The notes: generated by a model from the letters alone, not told the origin. A stretch of DNA of 64,000 nucleotides from Anaerolineae bacterium (GCA_030432295.1 JAUIHI010000022.1:1-64000), one strand, 5' to 3'. Shown: positions 16,434 to 25,178, counted from the stretch's first letter. Made by a program: numbers and translations.

Positions 16434-18155
16434 ATGTCGTTGACCAATCTTCTGGCCGTGGCCCGGGGCGACGAACCAGCCGATCTGCTTCTGCAAGGCG
16501 GACGGCTGTTGAATCTCTTCTCCGGCACAATCGAAGAGGCCGATATTGCCATCTACGGCGAACACATCGCCGGGATTGGGCCGGGCTACCGCGCCCACCA
16601 GACCGTCGAACTGAATGGCGCATACGTCAGCCCTGGGCTGATCGACGCCCACGTCCACATCGAGAGCAGTCTGTGTACGCCCGCCCAGTTTGCCGCGGCC
16701 CTGCTCCCATGTGGCGTGACCAGCGCAATCATCGATCCCCACGAAATCGCCAATGTGGCCGGGCTGGATGGCGTGCGCTTTATGGCCGAAAGCTGCCGCA
16801 ATCTACCCCTGCGGGTGTCGGTGATGGCTCCTTCCGCCGTGCCTGCCACCCCGATGGAGACCAGCGGCGCGGCCCTGGACGCGGCCGATCTGGCGACGCT
16901 CCTGGCCGAAGGGACGGTCTACGGCCTGGCCGAATTGATGAACTTTCCCGGCGTCGTCAACGGCGACCCGGATGTGCTGGCGAAGATCGCCGCCTTTGCC
17001 GGACGGCCCCGAGACGGCCACGCGCCCGCGCTGACGGGCCATGCACTCAACGCCTACGCCGCGGCGGGCGTGCAGACCGAACACGAATGTACGACAGTCG
17101 AAGAGGCCGCGGAGAAGCTGGCCCGGGGCTTCTACATTCTGATCCGGGAAGCCACCAATGCCCACAACCTCCACACCCTCCTCCCGCTGATCACCCCGGA
17201 CAACCACCGGCGCATCTGCTTCTGCACCGACGACCGCCAGCCCGGCGATCTGCTGGGCCAAGGCAGCATCGACTATATGCTGCGGGAAGCCATCGCCTAT
17301 GGCCTCAATCCGCTGGTCGCCTTTCGCCTGGCCACGCTGAACACCGCCGAGTGCTACGGTCTGAATGACCGGGGCGCGCTGGCGCCGGGTCGGCTGGCCG
17401 ATCTGATGATCTTTGACAACCCGACCGCACCCCAGGCCCGACAGGTCTACGCGGGCGGGCGGCTGGTGGCGGAAGATGGACAGATTGTGCCGGGTCTTTC
17501 CCTCGCTTCCCCGCCTGTGCCCGCCGCTATCAGCGAGACGATACGGGTGGATTGGGATGCCATCGATCTGCGCATTCCCGCGCTGGGTAGACGGGTGCGG
17601 GTCATTGGCTCCCTGGAAAATCAGTTGGTGACGGAAGAGCGCATCCTGCCCGCCACAATTGTAGACGGCGAAGCTGTGGCCGATCCGGTGCGGGACATTC
17701 TGAAAATGGCAGTCATCGAGCGTCACACAGCCAGCGGCGGCCAGAGTCTGGGCTTTATCCAGGGGATTGGTTTGCAGCGGGGCGCGCTGGCCGGGACCGT
17801 CGCCCACGACCACCACAATCTGGTGCTCATCGGTGCGGACGACCTGTCGATGCTCACCGCGGCCCGGGCCATCCGGGAAATGGGTGGTGGGCTTGCCATT
17901 GCCGAGGGCGAACGGGTGTTGGCCCGTCTGCCTCTGCCCGTGGCCGGTCTGATGAGTGACCAGCCCGTGGCCGCGGTGGCTGCCGCCTACGACGAACTGC
18001 TATCTGCCGCCGCCGAACTCGGCTCGCCCCTCCACGACCCCTTTATGGCGATGAGCTTTATGGCCCTGGAGGTCATCCCCAAGCTGAAGCTGACGGATAA
18101 GGGGCTGGTGGATGTGGAGAAATTTGGGTTTGTAGAGTTGTTCGTGGATGGGTAG
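16434..18155 (+). CDS. ade: Adenine deaminase
   Basis: A 573-residue amidohydrolase of the adenine deaminase family (adenine + water to hypoxanthine + ammonia; purine salvage), close to the usual ~580. The metal-binding HVHIESS motif is at about 71-77, followed by the DPHEIANVAG signature near 98-107. The catalytic domain ends around residue 340, and the C-terminal part carries the conserved SGGQSLGFIQG and VAHDHHNLVLIG segments found only in this family. It is cytoplasmic and probably manganese- or iron-dependent. The nearby nucleoside hydrolase (24267-25178) would supply free base, so the two can work in one salvage route. Confidence 0.93.
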   Translation: MSLTNLLAVARGDEPADLLLQGGRLLNLFSGTIEEADIAIYGEHIAGIGPGYRAHQTVELNGAYVSPGLIDAHVHIESSLCTPAQFAAALLPCGVTSAIIDPHEIANVAGLDGVRFMAESCRNLPLRVSVMAPSAVPATPMETSGAALDAADLATLLAEGTVYGLAELMNFPGVVNGDPDVLAKIAAFAGRPRDGHAPALTGHALNAYAAAGVQTEHECTTVEEAAEKLARGFYILIREATNAHNLHTLLPLITPDNHRRICFCTDDRQPGDLLGQGSIDYMLREAIAYGLNPLVAFRLATLNTAECYGLNDRGALAPGRLADLMIFDNPTAPQARQVYAGGRLVAEDGQIVPGLSLASPPVPAAISETIRVDWDAIDLRIPALGRRVRVIGSLENQLVTEERILPATIVDGEAVADPVRDILKMAVIERHTASGGQSLGFIQGIGLQRGALAGTVAHDHHNLVLIGADDLSMLTAARAIREMGGGLAIAEGERVLARLPLPVAGLMSDQPVAAVAAAYDELLSAAAELGSPLHDPFMAMSFMALEVIPKLKLTDKGLVDVEKFGFVELFVDG

Positions 18156-18171
18156 AAATCGGGATTTTATA

Positions 18172-18245
18172 GACGGCGGACGACGGACGAAAGACGAACG
18201 ATTGTCGAATTGGTTCGTCTTCCGTCTGCGGTCTGTCGTCGCCGC
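18172..18245. repeat. Intergenic inverted repeat, CGTCTGCCGTC family (copy 1)
   Basis: Left arm AGACGGCGGACGACGGACG...AGACGAACG (18172-18200) and right arm GTTCGTCTTCCGTCTGCGG...GTCGTCGCCG (to 18245) fold into a long imperfect hairpin. Copies 2 and 3 are at 22532-22614 and 24124-24230. It lies between two co-directional genes, just after the deaminase stop. Confidence 0.8.
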
Positions 18246-18296
18246 AAAAGTCATAGACACATAAGCATCAGTTCAAACACATACGAGGGAATTCCT

Positions 18297-19493
18297 ATGT
18301 TCGATACAATTACTCCTGCCCCGCCCGACGCGATTCTGGGACTGACCGAAGCTTTCAAAAATGACCCGAATCCCCGCAAAGTCAATCTGGGCGTGGGTGT
18401 CTACAAAGACGCGGGCGGCGCGACGCCTGTGCTGGAAACGGTGAAAGAGGCCGAGAAGCGTCTGCTCAGTGGCGAGAAAACGAAAAGTTATTTGCCCATC
18501 GACGGCAGCCCGGAATACGACGCGGCCAGCCAGCGGCTCATCTTCGGCGACAGCCACGAGATTGTGAGCAGCGGCCGGGCCGTCACCGCGCAGGCGCCCG
18601 GCGGCACAGGCGCGCTGCGGGTGGCCGGGGATTTTATCCGCGAAATCACCCCCGGCGCAACGGTCTGGATCAGCGATCCCACCTGGCCCAACCACCCCAG
18701 CGTCTTCGAGTCTGCCGGACTGAAGGTGGCGACCTATCCCTATTTTGATGCGGCCACCAACGGCGTCGATTTCGACGGAATGTTGGCGGCCATCCGCACG
18801 ATTCCTGCCGGGGATGTGTTGCTGCTCCACGGCTGCTGCCACAACCCGACCGGCGTGGACCTTTCAGCGGCCCAGTGGCAGGCGGTGGCGAAGATTGTGA
18901 CGGAGCGGGGGATTCTGCCCCTGCTCGACTTTGCCTATCAGGGCTTTGCCGAAGGGCTGGAAGAGGATGCGGTCGGTGTGCGCACAATTGCTGCCCACTG
19001 CCCAGAGATGTTCGTTGCCAGCTCCTTCTCCAAAAATTTTGGCCTCTACAACGAACGGGTGGGCGCGCTGACTGTCGTGGCCCGCACACCGGACGCGGCC
19101 GCCGCAGCCCTCAGCCACGTCAAGCGCTGTATCCGGGCCAACTACTCCAATCCACCAGCCCACGGCGGCGAGATTGTGCGCACGATTCTGGGTGACCCGG
19201 AACTGCGCCGTCGCTGGGAAGACGAAGTGACGGCTATGCGGGAGCGCATCAATACAATGCGCCACCTTTTCGTCGAGACGCTGAACGAAAAGGGCGTGAC
19301 CCAGGATTTTTCCTTCATCACCCACCAGCGGGGAATGTTTTCCTTCAGCGGCCTGACGCCCGCCCACGTGAAGGCCCTGCGCGAACGTCACTCCGTCTAT
19401 ATCGTCGGCTCCGGGCGTCTCAGCGTGGCCGGGATGACCGAAGGGAATATGGACTATCTGTGCGCGGCGATTGCGGATGTGTTGAAAGCGTAG
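18297..19493 (+). CDS. Class I aspartate/aromatic amino-acid aminotransferase
   Basis: A 398-residue PLP enzyme of the AspC/TyrB branch of class I aminotransferases: LGVGVYKDAGGATPVL near the N-terminus, the GCCHNPTGVD segment, and the PLP-lysine motif SSFSKNFGLYNERVGAL at about 242-258. It transfers the amino group between aspartate or aromatic amino acids and 2-oxoglutarate. Start ATG 18297 follows GAGGGA; an upstream in-frame start would lie in the repeat. A second aminotransferase of another branch is at 20448-21617. Confidence 0.92.
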   Translation: MFDTITPAPPDAILGLTEAFKNDPNPRKVNLGVGVYKDAGGATPVLETVKEAEKRLLSGEKTKSYLPIDGSPEYDAASQRLIFGDSHEIVSSGRAVTAQAPGGTGALRVAGDFIREITPGATVWISDPTWPNHPSVFESAGLKVATYPYFDAATNGVDFDGMLAAIRTIPAGDVLLLHGCCHNPTGVDLSAAQWQAVAKIVTERGILPLLDFAYQGFAEGLEEDAVGVRTIAAHCPEMFVASSFSKNFGLYNERVGALTVVARTPDAAAAALSHVKRCIRANYSNPPAHGGEIVRTILGDPELRRRWEDEVTAMRERINTMRHLFVETLNEKGVTQDFSFITHQRGMFSFSGLTPAHVKALRERHSVYIVGSGRLSVAGMTEGNMDYLCAAIADVLKA

Positions 19494-19518
19494 GGATTGG
19501 AGATTCTGAGTCTACTGC

Positions 19519-19588
19519 AAAAACCGAGTTTTTTGCGCAGATCGCCCGGGTTTCCAGGAGTGGTTCGGTCTCAAAAACTCGGTTTTTA
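19519..19588. repeat. Inverted repeat/terminator-like hairpin (ACCGAGTTTTT family)
   Basis: AAAAACCGAGTTTTTTG (19519-19535) and CAAAAACTCGGTTTTT (19572-19587) are complementary apart from one extra T. It lies 25 bases after the aminotransferase stop and before the convergent toxin gene, so it may end both transcripts. Confidence 0.75.
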
Positions 19589-19650
19589 GCCTTCTTGTCG
19601 TGGAGTCAGATTCGAGATTGCCAATTTCGACGCTCTCTGGGATGATTCAT

Positions 19651-20019
19651 TTAGCTGAAGATGGGAAGATACCAAATCAGATTGGCATATTCCTCTGCAT
19701 CTGACGCACCCCAAACCAACACTAAGTCCTGGACGATCTGTTCCAGTGCGAGGCTGGGATGCAGAACGAATATCCCGGTGGCGGTCTCGCCTGCTTCCAA
19801 TCGTTGGCGCAGATGGACAGGCATGGACGCTCGATTATTGGTGACCAGAATGAAGTGATTGAGGCTACACCACTCCAGAATTTTCGGATCCGGTGTCCCG
19901 TTGGCAGGCGCAACCGGATCCCCGACCCGCCAGACAGTCATTTCTGGGATCTGCTGGTGAAGGGCTTGGCGGAGGATAGGATCGACGTTTTCATCCAGAA
20001 GAAAACGAATGCGACTCAC
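19651..20019 (-). CDS. DUF5615 family PIN-like protein (probable toxin)
   Basis: A 122-residue protein with FLLDENVDPILRQAL at the N-terminus and the VTNNRAS motif near 62-68, the acidic pattern of DUF5615/Mut7-C-like PIN nucleases. Such proteins are typically encoded after a DUF433 antitoxin-like gene. Here the start overlaps the DUF433 stop by 4 bases (20016-20019), which supports a coupled pair. RNase activity is inferred from family membership only. Confidence 0.85.
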   Translation of the reverse strand: MSRIRFLLDENVDPILRQALHQQIPEMTVWRVGDPVAPANGTPDPKILEWCSLNHFILVTNNRASMPVHLRQRLEAGETATGIFVLHPSLALEQIVQDLVLVWGASDAEEYANLIWYLPIFS

Positions 20020-20351
20020 GTCGCAGCCACTTTCACAGAGGATTGTTCAGCGGCCAGAGAGCGCAGGCGGGCGATAACCGGCGGAACATTCTGTTCCTGA
20101 TCGGCCCGTTTTCTTTCTGCGTGGGCAAACCAGTCAGCCAGGTAGCCTTCCATTTGCGTCCGGTTGCTTAGGTAATAGAGAATGGCCGCATAGACCTGTT
20201 CCAGTGAAAGGGACGGATAACGCGCTGCGATGGCCTCCGGAGACTGGCTGCCGTAGATGTAATCGTAGAGAACACTCTCAATACCGATGCGCGTTCCAGC
20301 AATGCGTATGTCATCGGGTCGCAGAAATTCGAAGTAGCTTTCCAGTTGCAT
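20016..20351 (-). CDS. DUF433 family protein (probable antitoxin)
   Basis: A 111-residue protein with the DUF433 signature: RPDDIRIAGTRIGIESVLYD, the helix pair SPEAIAARYPSLSLEQVYAAI (two runs, HTH-like), and LYYLSNR. It is the first gene of the toxin-antitoxin-like pair, and by analogy would bind DNA and the PIN-like partner. AGGAGA is found 7-8 bases before ATG 20351. The C-terminal tail (about 85-111) is charged and would contact the toxin. Confidence 0.85.
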   Translation of the reverse strand: MQLESYFEFLRPDDIRIAGTRIGIESVLYDYIYGSQSPEAIAARYPSLSLEQVYAAILYYLSNRTQMEGYLADWFAHAERKRADQEQNVPPVIARLRSLAAEQSSVKVAAT

Positions 20352-20370
20352 TTTGCTGTCTCCTATAAGA

Positions 20371-20382
20371 ATGACTGGTCAT
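20371..20382. promoter_or_regulatory. Possible operator of the toxin-antitoxin pair
   Basis: ATGAC-TG-GTCAT is a 5+5 inverted repeat 20 bases before the antitoxin start, next to TATACT (minus strand 20388-20383), which could be the -10 box. An autoregulatory site is expected here for such pairs, but no direct evidence exists. Confidence 0.3.
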
Positions 20383-20447
20383 AGTATAGCACAGGAAAAG
20401 CCGTAATTGGACACCACTTTTTCACCTACGGAGTTGAAGCCAACCCA

Positions 20448-21617
20448 ATGAAACCACTCTCCACACTCGTAAATTCCGTCCCGGCCAGCGTGACCGCGGC
20501 GATGATGCAGAAGGGGCGGGAACTGGCCGCTGCTGGCAAAGATGTGATCAATCTGGCCGGGGGCGAGCCGGACTTCGACACACCCAAGCACATCCAGGAA
20601 GCCGCCTTCGCCGCTATCCGCAAGGGCGACACCCACTACCCGCCCAGCTTTGGCTCGTCGGAACTGCTGGAAGCGATTGTCAACAAACTGGCGCGAGAGA
20701 ACAGCGTCACCGCCACAACCGATCAGATTCTGGTGACGCCGGGGGCCAAGTGGGCCATCTACGCGGGGCTGGCGGCCACCCTCAACCCCGGCGATGAGGT
20801 GATGATCCTCGACCCGGCTTGGGTGAGCTATGCGCCGATGGTCCAGTTGAACGGGGGCGTACCTGTGCACGTGGGCTTGCCCGCCGCGGAGAATTTCCGG
20901 GTGAGCGAGGCGATTTTGCGCAGCCACGTGACAGAGAAAACGAAGCTAATTATGGCCTGCTCGCCCAACAATCCCACAGGCCGGGTGCTGCAACAGGACG
21001 AGATCGACGCGATTGTGAAGATCGCCACGGAATTTGACCTCTACGTCCTCAGCGACGAAATCTACGAGCACATCCTTTTCGACGGCCAGGTGCATCACTC
21101 TTTGGCCGCGCAGCCGGGGATGGCCGAGCGCACGCTGATCATCAACGGCTTCAGCAAAGCCTATGCCATGACCGGCTGGCGGCTGGGCTGGCTGGCCGCA
21201 CCCAAACCGATTGCCAAGCTGGCCCGCTCCTACCAGACCCAGAGCATCACCAGCGCGGCCAGCTTTACGATGGCCGCGGGTGTGGCTGCGCTCAATGGCC
21301 CCCAAGAATGTGTCCACGAAATGACCGCTGCCTATGCCCGGCGGCGCACCTTTTTGCTGGACGCGCTGGACGAAATCCCCGGCATCGAGAGCAGCCCGAT
21401 CGAAGGGGCCTTCTACCTCTTCGCCAAATTCACCCACACGGAAAAGGGCAGTCTGGAAATTTCGCAAAAACTATTGGAGGATGGACTGATCGCCTCCACC
21501 CCCGGTGTCGCCTTCGGCCAGGCCGGGGAAAACCACGTCCGTTTCGCCTTCGCCACCCACATGACGGACCTGGAAAAGACTGTCGAGCGGTTGGCGAAGA
21601 TTGTCCCGAATTTGTAG
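20448..21617 (+). CDS. Pyridoxal phosphate-dependent aminotransferase, aspartate aminotransferase-like (AspB type)
   Basis: A 389-residue class I aminotransferase of the AspB/Ib branch. Visible marks: INLAGGEPDFDTPKHIQEAA near 29-48, the SPNNPTGRV segment near 167-175, and the PLP-lysine motif NGFSKAYAMTGWRLGW at about 229-244. The reaction is probably aspartate + 2-oxoglutarate to oxaloacetate + glutamate, although related enzymes use other amino acids. It is transcribed divergently from the DUF433/DUF5615 pair, leaving less than 100 bases for both promoters. Confidence 0.92.
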   Translation: MKPLSTLVNSVPASVTAAMMQKGRELAAAGKDVINLAGGEPDFDTPKHIQEAAFAAIRKGDTHYPPSFGSSELLEAIVNKLARENSVTATTDQILVTPGAKWAIYAGLAATLNPGDEVMILDPAWVSYAPMVQLNGGVPVHVGLPAAENFRVSEAILRSHVTEKTKLIMACSPNNPTGRVLQQDEIDAIVKIATEFDLYVLSDEIYEHILFDGQVHHSLAAQPGMAERTLIINGFSKAYAMTGWRLGWLAAPKPIAKLARSYQTQSITSAASFTMAAGVAALNGPQECVHEMTAAYARRRTFLLDALDEIPGIESSPIEGAFYLFAKFTHTEKGSLEISQKLLEDGLIASTPGVAFGQAGENHVRFAFATHMTDLEKTVERLAKIVPNL

Positions 21618-21632
21618 CCGTCCTATCGTTCA

Positions 21633-21709
21633 GATATTGGGTATTGGATATTTTGTGGGGAAGCGAAGGGACATCCCGACAAAATATCCAATACCTAATA
21701 TCCAATATC
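21633..21709. repeat. Intergenic inverted repeat, TATTGGGTATTGG family
   Basis: GATATTGGGTATTGGATAT with TTTGT (21633-21656) pairs with ACAAAATATCCAATACC...TCCAATATC (21679-21709), loop about 22 bases. A lone left arm of the same family is found at 33381-33399. Confidence 0.8.
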
Positions 21710-21734
21710 CGCTTTCACCACAAAAGGCTGCCCA

Positions 21735-22523
21735 ATGGACATTACCCCAATCCAATTGATCCTCGCCATTCTGGCCGGCATCGCCGCTGGTGTCATCAAC
21801 ACACTGGCTGGCAGCGGCTCGGCGGTGACGCTACCGATGCTTGTCTTTCTGGGCCTGGATGCAGGCGTAGCCAACGCCACCAACCGGGTGGGCGTGTTGG
21901 TGCAAAATATCGCAGGCATCGCCACCTATCAACGCAACAAAAAGCTGGACATCGGCGGCTCCTTCTGGCTGACTGTCCCTGCGATGCTGGGCGCGGTGGT
22001 GGGCACGTACATCGCCACCATTCTGAGCAACGATCAGATGGAGTTTGCCATCGGCGTAATGATGGTGATTATTCTCATCACCATTTTTGTCAATCCCAAT
22101 AAATGGCTGCGCGAACAATCGGAAGTAAAAGCGGGGCGGCCCAGCCTGGGCGTGCTGGCCCTCTTCTTTGTGATTGGCGCCTACGGCGGCTTTGTGCAGG
22201 CCGGGGTGGGGGTCTTCATTCTGTCGGCGATGGTGCTGGGCGCGGGCTATTCCATGACCCACGCCAACGGCATCAAACTGGTGATTGTCCTGGCGTTGAC
22301 AGTCGTGGCGCTGGTCGTCTTCATCTGGTCGCCGGTGGAGATCAACTGGGGCATCGGCGCGCTGATGGCTGTGGGCCAGAGCATCGGGGCTTGGGCCGCG
22401 GCCAAATTTGCGGTCAGTGTGCCCAACGCCAACAAATATGTGCGCTGGCTGCTGATTGTAGTGGTGGTCTATTCGATTTTCAAGTTCTTTGGGATTCTCG
22501 ATCTGTTGCTGGGGATGCTGTAG
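21735..22523 (+). CDS. TauE/SafE family (TSUP) membrane transporter
   Basis: A 262-residue integral membrane protein with about eight transmembrane helices. The N-terminal GVINTLAGSGSAVTLPML and the second-half GGFVQAGVGVFILSAM are the internal repeats of the sulfite-exporter/TauE/SafE family. Members move sulfonates, sulfite, sulfoacetate or other organic anions, so the substrate is open. It follows the aminotransferase on the same strand after the inverted repeat; whether both share a transcript is unclear. Confidence 0.88.
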   Translation: MDITPIQLILAILAGIAAGVINTLAGSGSAVTLPMLVFLGLDAGVANATNRVGVLVQNIAGIATYQRNKKLDIGGSFWLTVPAMLGAVVGTYIATILSNDQMEFAIGVMMVIILITIFVNPNKWLREQSEVKAGRPSLGVLALFFVIGAYGGFVQAGVGVFILSAMVLGAGYSMTHANGIKLVIVLALTVVALVVFIWSPVEINWGIGALMAVGQSIGAWAAAKFAVSVPNANKYVRWLLIVVVVYSIFKFFGILDLLLGML

Positions 22524-22531
22524 AGGAAATT

Positions 22532-22614
22532 GACGGCAGACGGAGGACGATAGACGAACGTGTGGTGCGATTTCACCCCTACCGTTCGTCTATCGTCTGC
22601 CGTCCGCTGTCTGC
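22532..22614. repeat. Intergenic inverted repeat, CGTCTGCCGTC family (copy 2)
   Basis: GACGGCAGACGGAGGACG...AGACGAACG (22532-22560) faces CGTTCGTCTATCGTCTGCC...TGTCTGC (22583-22614) around a 22-base loop. It exactly fills the gap between two convergent genes (stops at 22523 and 22616), a place for a bidirectional terminator. Confidence 0.85.
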
Positions 22615-22615
22615 T

Positions 22616-23008
22616 TTACCCCATCGTCCACACCCGTGTCGGGGCGATTTTGTAGATGACACGGGTATCGTTGGCAAGGGCAGAAGCCGGGTAGTCATGG
22701 CCGTTGTACTTGCGCGATAGCTTGTGGATGTGCTCTGTGCCACCCTCTTCGGTAATCTCCACGACTTTGCCCTGGATTCCAACATAGCGATAACTATTGT
22801 CCGGGTCCTGCACGCTGAGGGCGACCTTCGGATTCTTGCGCAGAGAGCGGTCTTTCTTGCGGCCTTTGGCGCTGTTGATGAGGATATGCTCGCCGTCGTA
22901 CTCCACCCAGACCGGTGTCACCTGAGGCACATCGCCATCGCTAGTGGCGACGTGGGCAAAACTTTTCTTCTCGAAAATGTCTTTGTGGCTTTCGGGGATT
23001 TGTGTCAC
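22616..23008 (-). CDS. PPOX-class F420/FMN-dependent protein
   Basis: A 130-residue split-barrel flavin/F420-binding protein. It begins VTQIPESHKDIFEKKSFAHVAT and has VTPVWVEYDGEHILINSAKGRKKDRSLRKNP (seen in two parts) with DPDNSYRYVGIQGKVVEI, the pattern of the PPOX-class F420-dependent enzymes. The reaction is probably reduction of an unsaturated or quinone substrate, or F420 binding. I chose GTG 23008, preceded by GGAGCG, because the upstream codons to 23068 do not look like this family. Confidence 0.85.
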   Translation of the reverse strand: MTQIPESHKDIFEKKSFAHVATSDGDVPQVTPVWVEYDGEHILINSAKGRKKDRSLRKNPKVALSVQDPDNSYRYVGIQGKVVEITEEGGTEHIHKLSRKYNGHDYPASALANDTRVIYKIAPTRVWTMG

Positions 23009-23134
23009 GAATACGCTCCTGTGGATTGATGGGATAGTTCGATAACGGGGGAGTGAGCGTTCCAGCATCTCACCATCCCGTCATCTTCGGTATACTCTCT
23101 TTGTACCCTACACACATCCCCTTACCCAAACTGT

Positions 23135-24145
23135 ATGCCTGATTTCATTTGTCTCGGCGGTCTGCGTATCGACTATCTGATTACCGCAGAGGGGTGCGCC
23201 ACATCTTACATTTTCGGTGGCAACGCAACCTTTGCCGCGGTGGGCGCGCGGCTGTGGAGCCAATCGGGACAGGTGGGGATTCTCGCCAAGAACGGGCCGG
23301 GTTTCCCCGCCGATTGGCTGGCCCAACTGGAAAGCCACGGCATCGACACCGGCTGCGTCATCCCCATCGCCGAGCTGGTGGATCAGCGCACATTCTTCTC
23401 CCATTTCGCCGATGGCAGCCGGGACGAGGGCAACCCGGAAAGCCACTACCGGGCGCTGGGATTGCCCTTGCCCGACGGACTGCGGGGCTACAGCCAGCCC
23501 AGCGCAGACGCCCAGGAAGCCAGCTATCGGCCCCTGCGCATCGACGGCGCGGAGGTGGCTGGTGACTGCTGGCCGCGCCGCGCCTTCCATTGCAGCCCCA
23601 TCGACTGGGAGACGACCCGCTCCTGCATCGCGGCGGCCCGCCGAGCCGGAACGCCCCAGATTTCGCTGGACCCCGGCCTGTGGATCGGCCAGCGTCCTTT
23701 GGCAGAAGTGAAGGAACTTCTGGGCCAGTGCGATGCCTTCTTACCCAGCGAAGCCGAAGCCCGGCTGCTCTTTGGCCCAGAAATGGGCCGCCAGGAGATG
23801 GCCCGGCGTCTGGCTGTGGATGGCCCACCGGTTGTGGTGCTGAAACTGGGCAGCGAAGGCAGTCTGGTCTATCAGCGGGAGCCGGACCGATTCACCCACA
23901 TCCCCGCCGCCCCCGCGGCTGTGCTGGATGTGACCGGCGCGGGGGATGCCTTCTGCGGGGCCTTTGCCGTGGGCCTGAGTGCAACCGGCAATCCCGTGAC
24001 CGCGGCCCGTTGGGGCGCGGTGGCCGCCAGTTTCGTCATCGAAGGCTTTGGCGCGCTCCACGCGCTGGAACAGGCTACGAGTACGGAACGGTTGAAACGT
24101 CTGAACCGCATTGCTGGCAGCGTGACGACGGACGAAGGACGATAG
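23135..24145 (+). CDS. PfkB-family carbohydrate kinase
   Basis: A 336-residue ribokinase-fold kinase. FGGNATFAAVGARLW at about 28-42 is the substrate-side glycine motif and DVTGAGDAFCGAF at about 264-276 is the ATP/anion-hole motif with catalytic Asp. The substrate could be a sugar or a nucleoside; its position ahead of a nucleoside hydrolase suggests ribose or a nucleoside. The last codons (TDEGR and the stop TAG 24143-24145) lie inside inverted-repeat copy 3, so the original C-terminus may have been changed by the repeat. Confidence 0.85.
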   Translation: MPDFICLGGLRIDYLITAEGCATSYIFGGNATFAAVGARLWSQSGQVGILAKNGPGFPADWLAQLESHGIDTGCVIPIAELVDQRTFFSHFADGSRDEGNPESHYRALGLPLPDGLRGYSQPSADAQEASYRPLRIDGAEVAGDCWPRRAFHCSPIDWETTRSCIAAARRAGTPQISLDPGLWIGQRPLAEVKELLGQCDAFLPSEAEARLLFGPEMGRQEMARRLAVDGPPVVVLKLGSEGSLVYQREPDRFTHIPAAPAAVLDVTGAGDAFCGAFAVGLSATGNPVTAARWGAVAASFVIEGFGALHALEQATSTERLKRLNRIAGSVTTDEGR

Positions 24146-24230
24146 ACGAACGACAGGTGTACAAGAGGACAACAGACAGACGCCGAGTAATGATTCCAGC
24201 CGTTCGTCCTCCGTCTGCCGTCCGTCGTCG
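24124..24230. repeat. Intergenic inverted repeat, CGTCTGCCGTC family (copy 3)
   Basis: Left arm GACGACGGACGAAGGACG...ACGAACG (24124-24152), right arm CGTTCGTCCTCCGTCTGCC...GTCGTCG (24201-24230), with a 48-base loop. Its left arm encodes the last residues and stop codon of the kinase gene 23135-24145. Confidence 0.85.
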
Positions 24231-24266
24231 AACCCACACAAAATTACGCCCACCGGAGACACACCC

Positions 24267-25178
24267 ATGCCCACCCCAATTATCCTCGACGTTGACACCG
24301 GCTACGACGACGCGGTTGCCATTCTGATGGCCGCGGGTCACCCGGCCATCGAACTCCTGGGCGTGACGACTGTGGCGGGCAACGCGCCCCTGGACGTCAC
24401 TACCGACAACACCCTGCGCACGCTGGACGCCGCGGGCTATACGGAAATTCCGGTGATCGCTGGCGCACACCGACCGCTTCTGCGGGAATTGGGCGGATCG
24501 ACTGACGCGCAGAGCCAACATTTCCGCTTTCCCAAAGCGCGGGAAGCCACACCGGGCTATGCGGCGGACTGGCTGGTGGAGACGCTGATGGCGTCGGACG
24601 GGGAGATCGTCCTCGTCCCCCTGGCCCCGCTGACGAACATCGCCCTGGCCCTACACAAAGAGCCGCGCATTGTGGAAAAGGTGAAGAAAGTTGTGCTGAT
24701 GGGCGGCGCGCTCCACGGCGGCAATATGACGCCCAACGCCGAGTTCAACATTTGGATCGACCCGGAAGCGGCCCGGATCGTCTGGCAGGCGGGCTGGCCG
24801 ATTGTAATGGTGGGGCTGGACGTGACCGGCCGCGCCCTCATTCCGCCGGACGATGTGGCACGGGTGAAGGCGCTGACGACGGATCGGGCGCGGATCACCG
24901 GCGAACTGCTAGACTTCTGCGTGCAGCGAGAGGTGGTGGGCTGGGGCAGACCGGGGGTGCAGATTTTCGACGCCTGCGCAGTGGCAGCGGTGGTCGATCC
25001 GGAGATGCTGACGACCCGTCACTGCTTTGTTGATGTGGAGACAGCGGGAACCCTCACCGCGGGGATGACCGTCTGCGATGTGGACGGACTGACCGCCAAT
25101 CCGCCCAACTGCCACGTGGGGCTGGACATCGACTACGCCCGCTTCTTCCGGGTGATGCTGGATGGGCTGGAGGGATGA
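24267..25178 (+). CDS. Inosine-uridine-type nucleoside hydrolase
   Basis: A 303-residue nucleoside N-ribohydrolase of the IUNH family. The calcium-binding motif DVDTGYDDAVAI at about 8-19, the VTTVAGNAPLDVTTDN segment near 34-49 and VLMGGALHGGN near 141 (GGAL with N after) are characteristic. It hydrolyses nucleosides to base plus ribose. It overlaps the next PfkB kinase by 4 bases (ATGA at 25175-25178), so both are translated together, and follows another PfkB kinase; together with adenine deaminase at 16434 this looks like nucleoside salvage. Confidence 0.92.
   Translation: MPTPIILDVDTGYDDAVAILMAAGHPAIELLGVTTVAGNAPLDVTTDNTLRTLDAAGYTEIPVIAGAHRPLLRELGGSTDAQSQHFRFPKAREATPGYAADWLVETLMASDGEIVLVPLAPLTNIALALHKEPRIVEKVKKVVLMGGALHGGNMTPNAEFNIWIDPEAARIVWQAGWPIVMVGLDVTGRALIPPDDVARVKALTTDRARITGELLDFCVQREVVGWGRPGVQIFDACAVAAVVDPEMLTTRHCFVDVETAGTLTAGMTVCDVDGLTANPPNCHVGLDIDYARFFRVMLDGLEG

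Noticed and set aside
2178-24230. CRISPR array suggested by regularly repeated short units
   Set aside because: Units are paired as inverted arms, not spaced direct repeats with unique spacers, and no cas gene is present.
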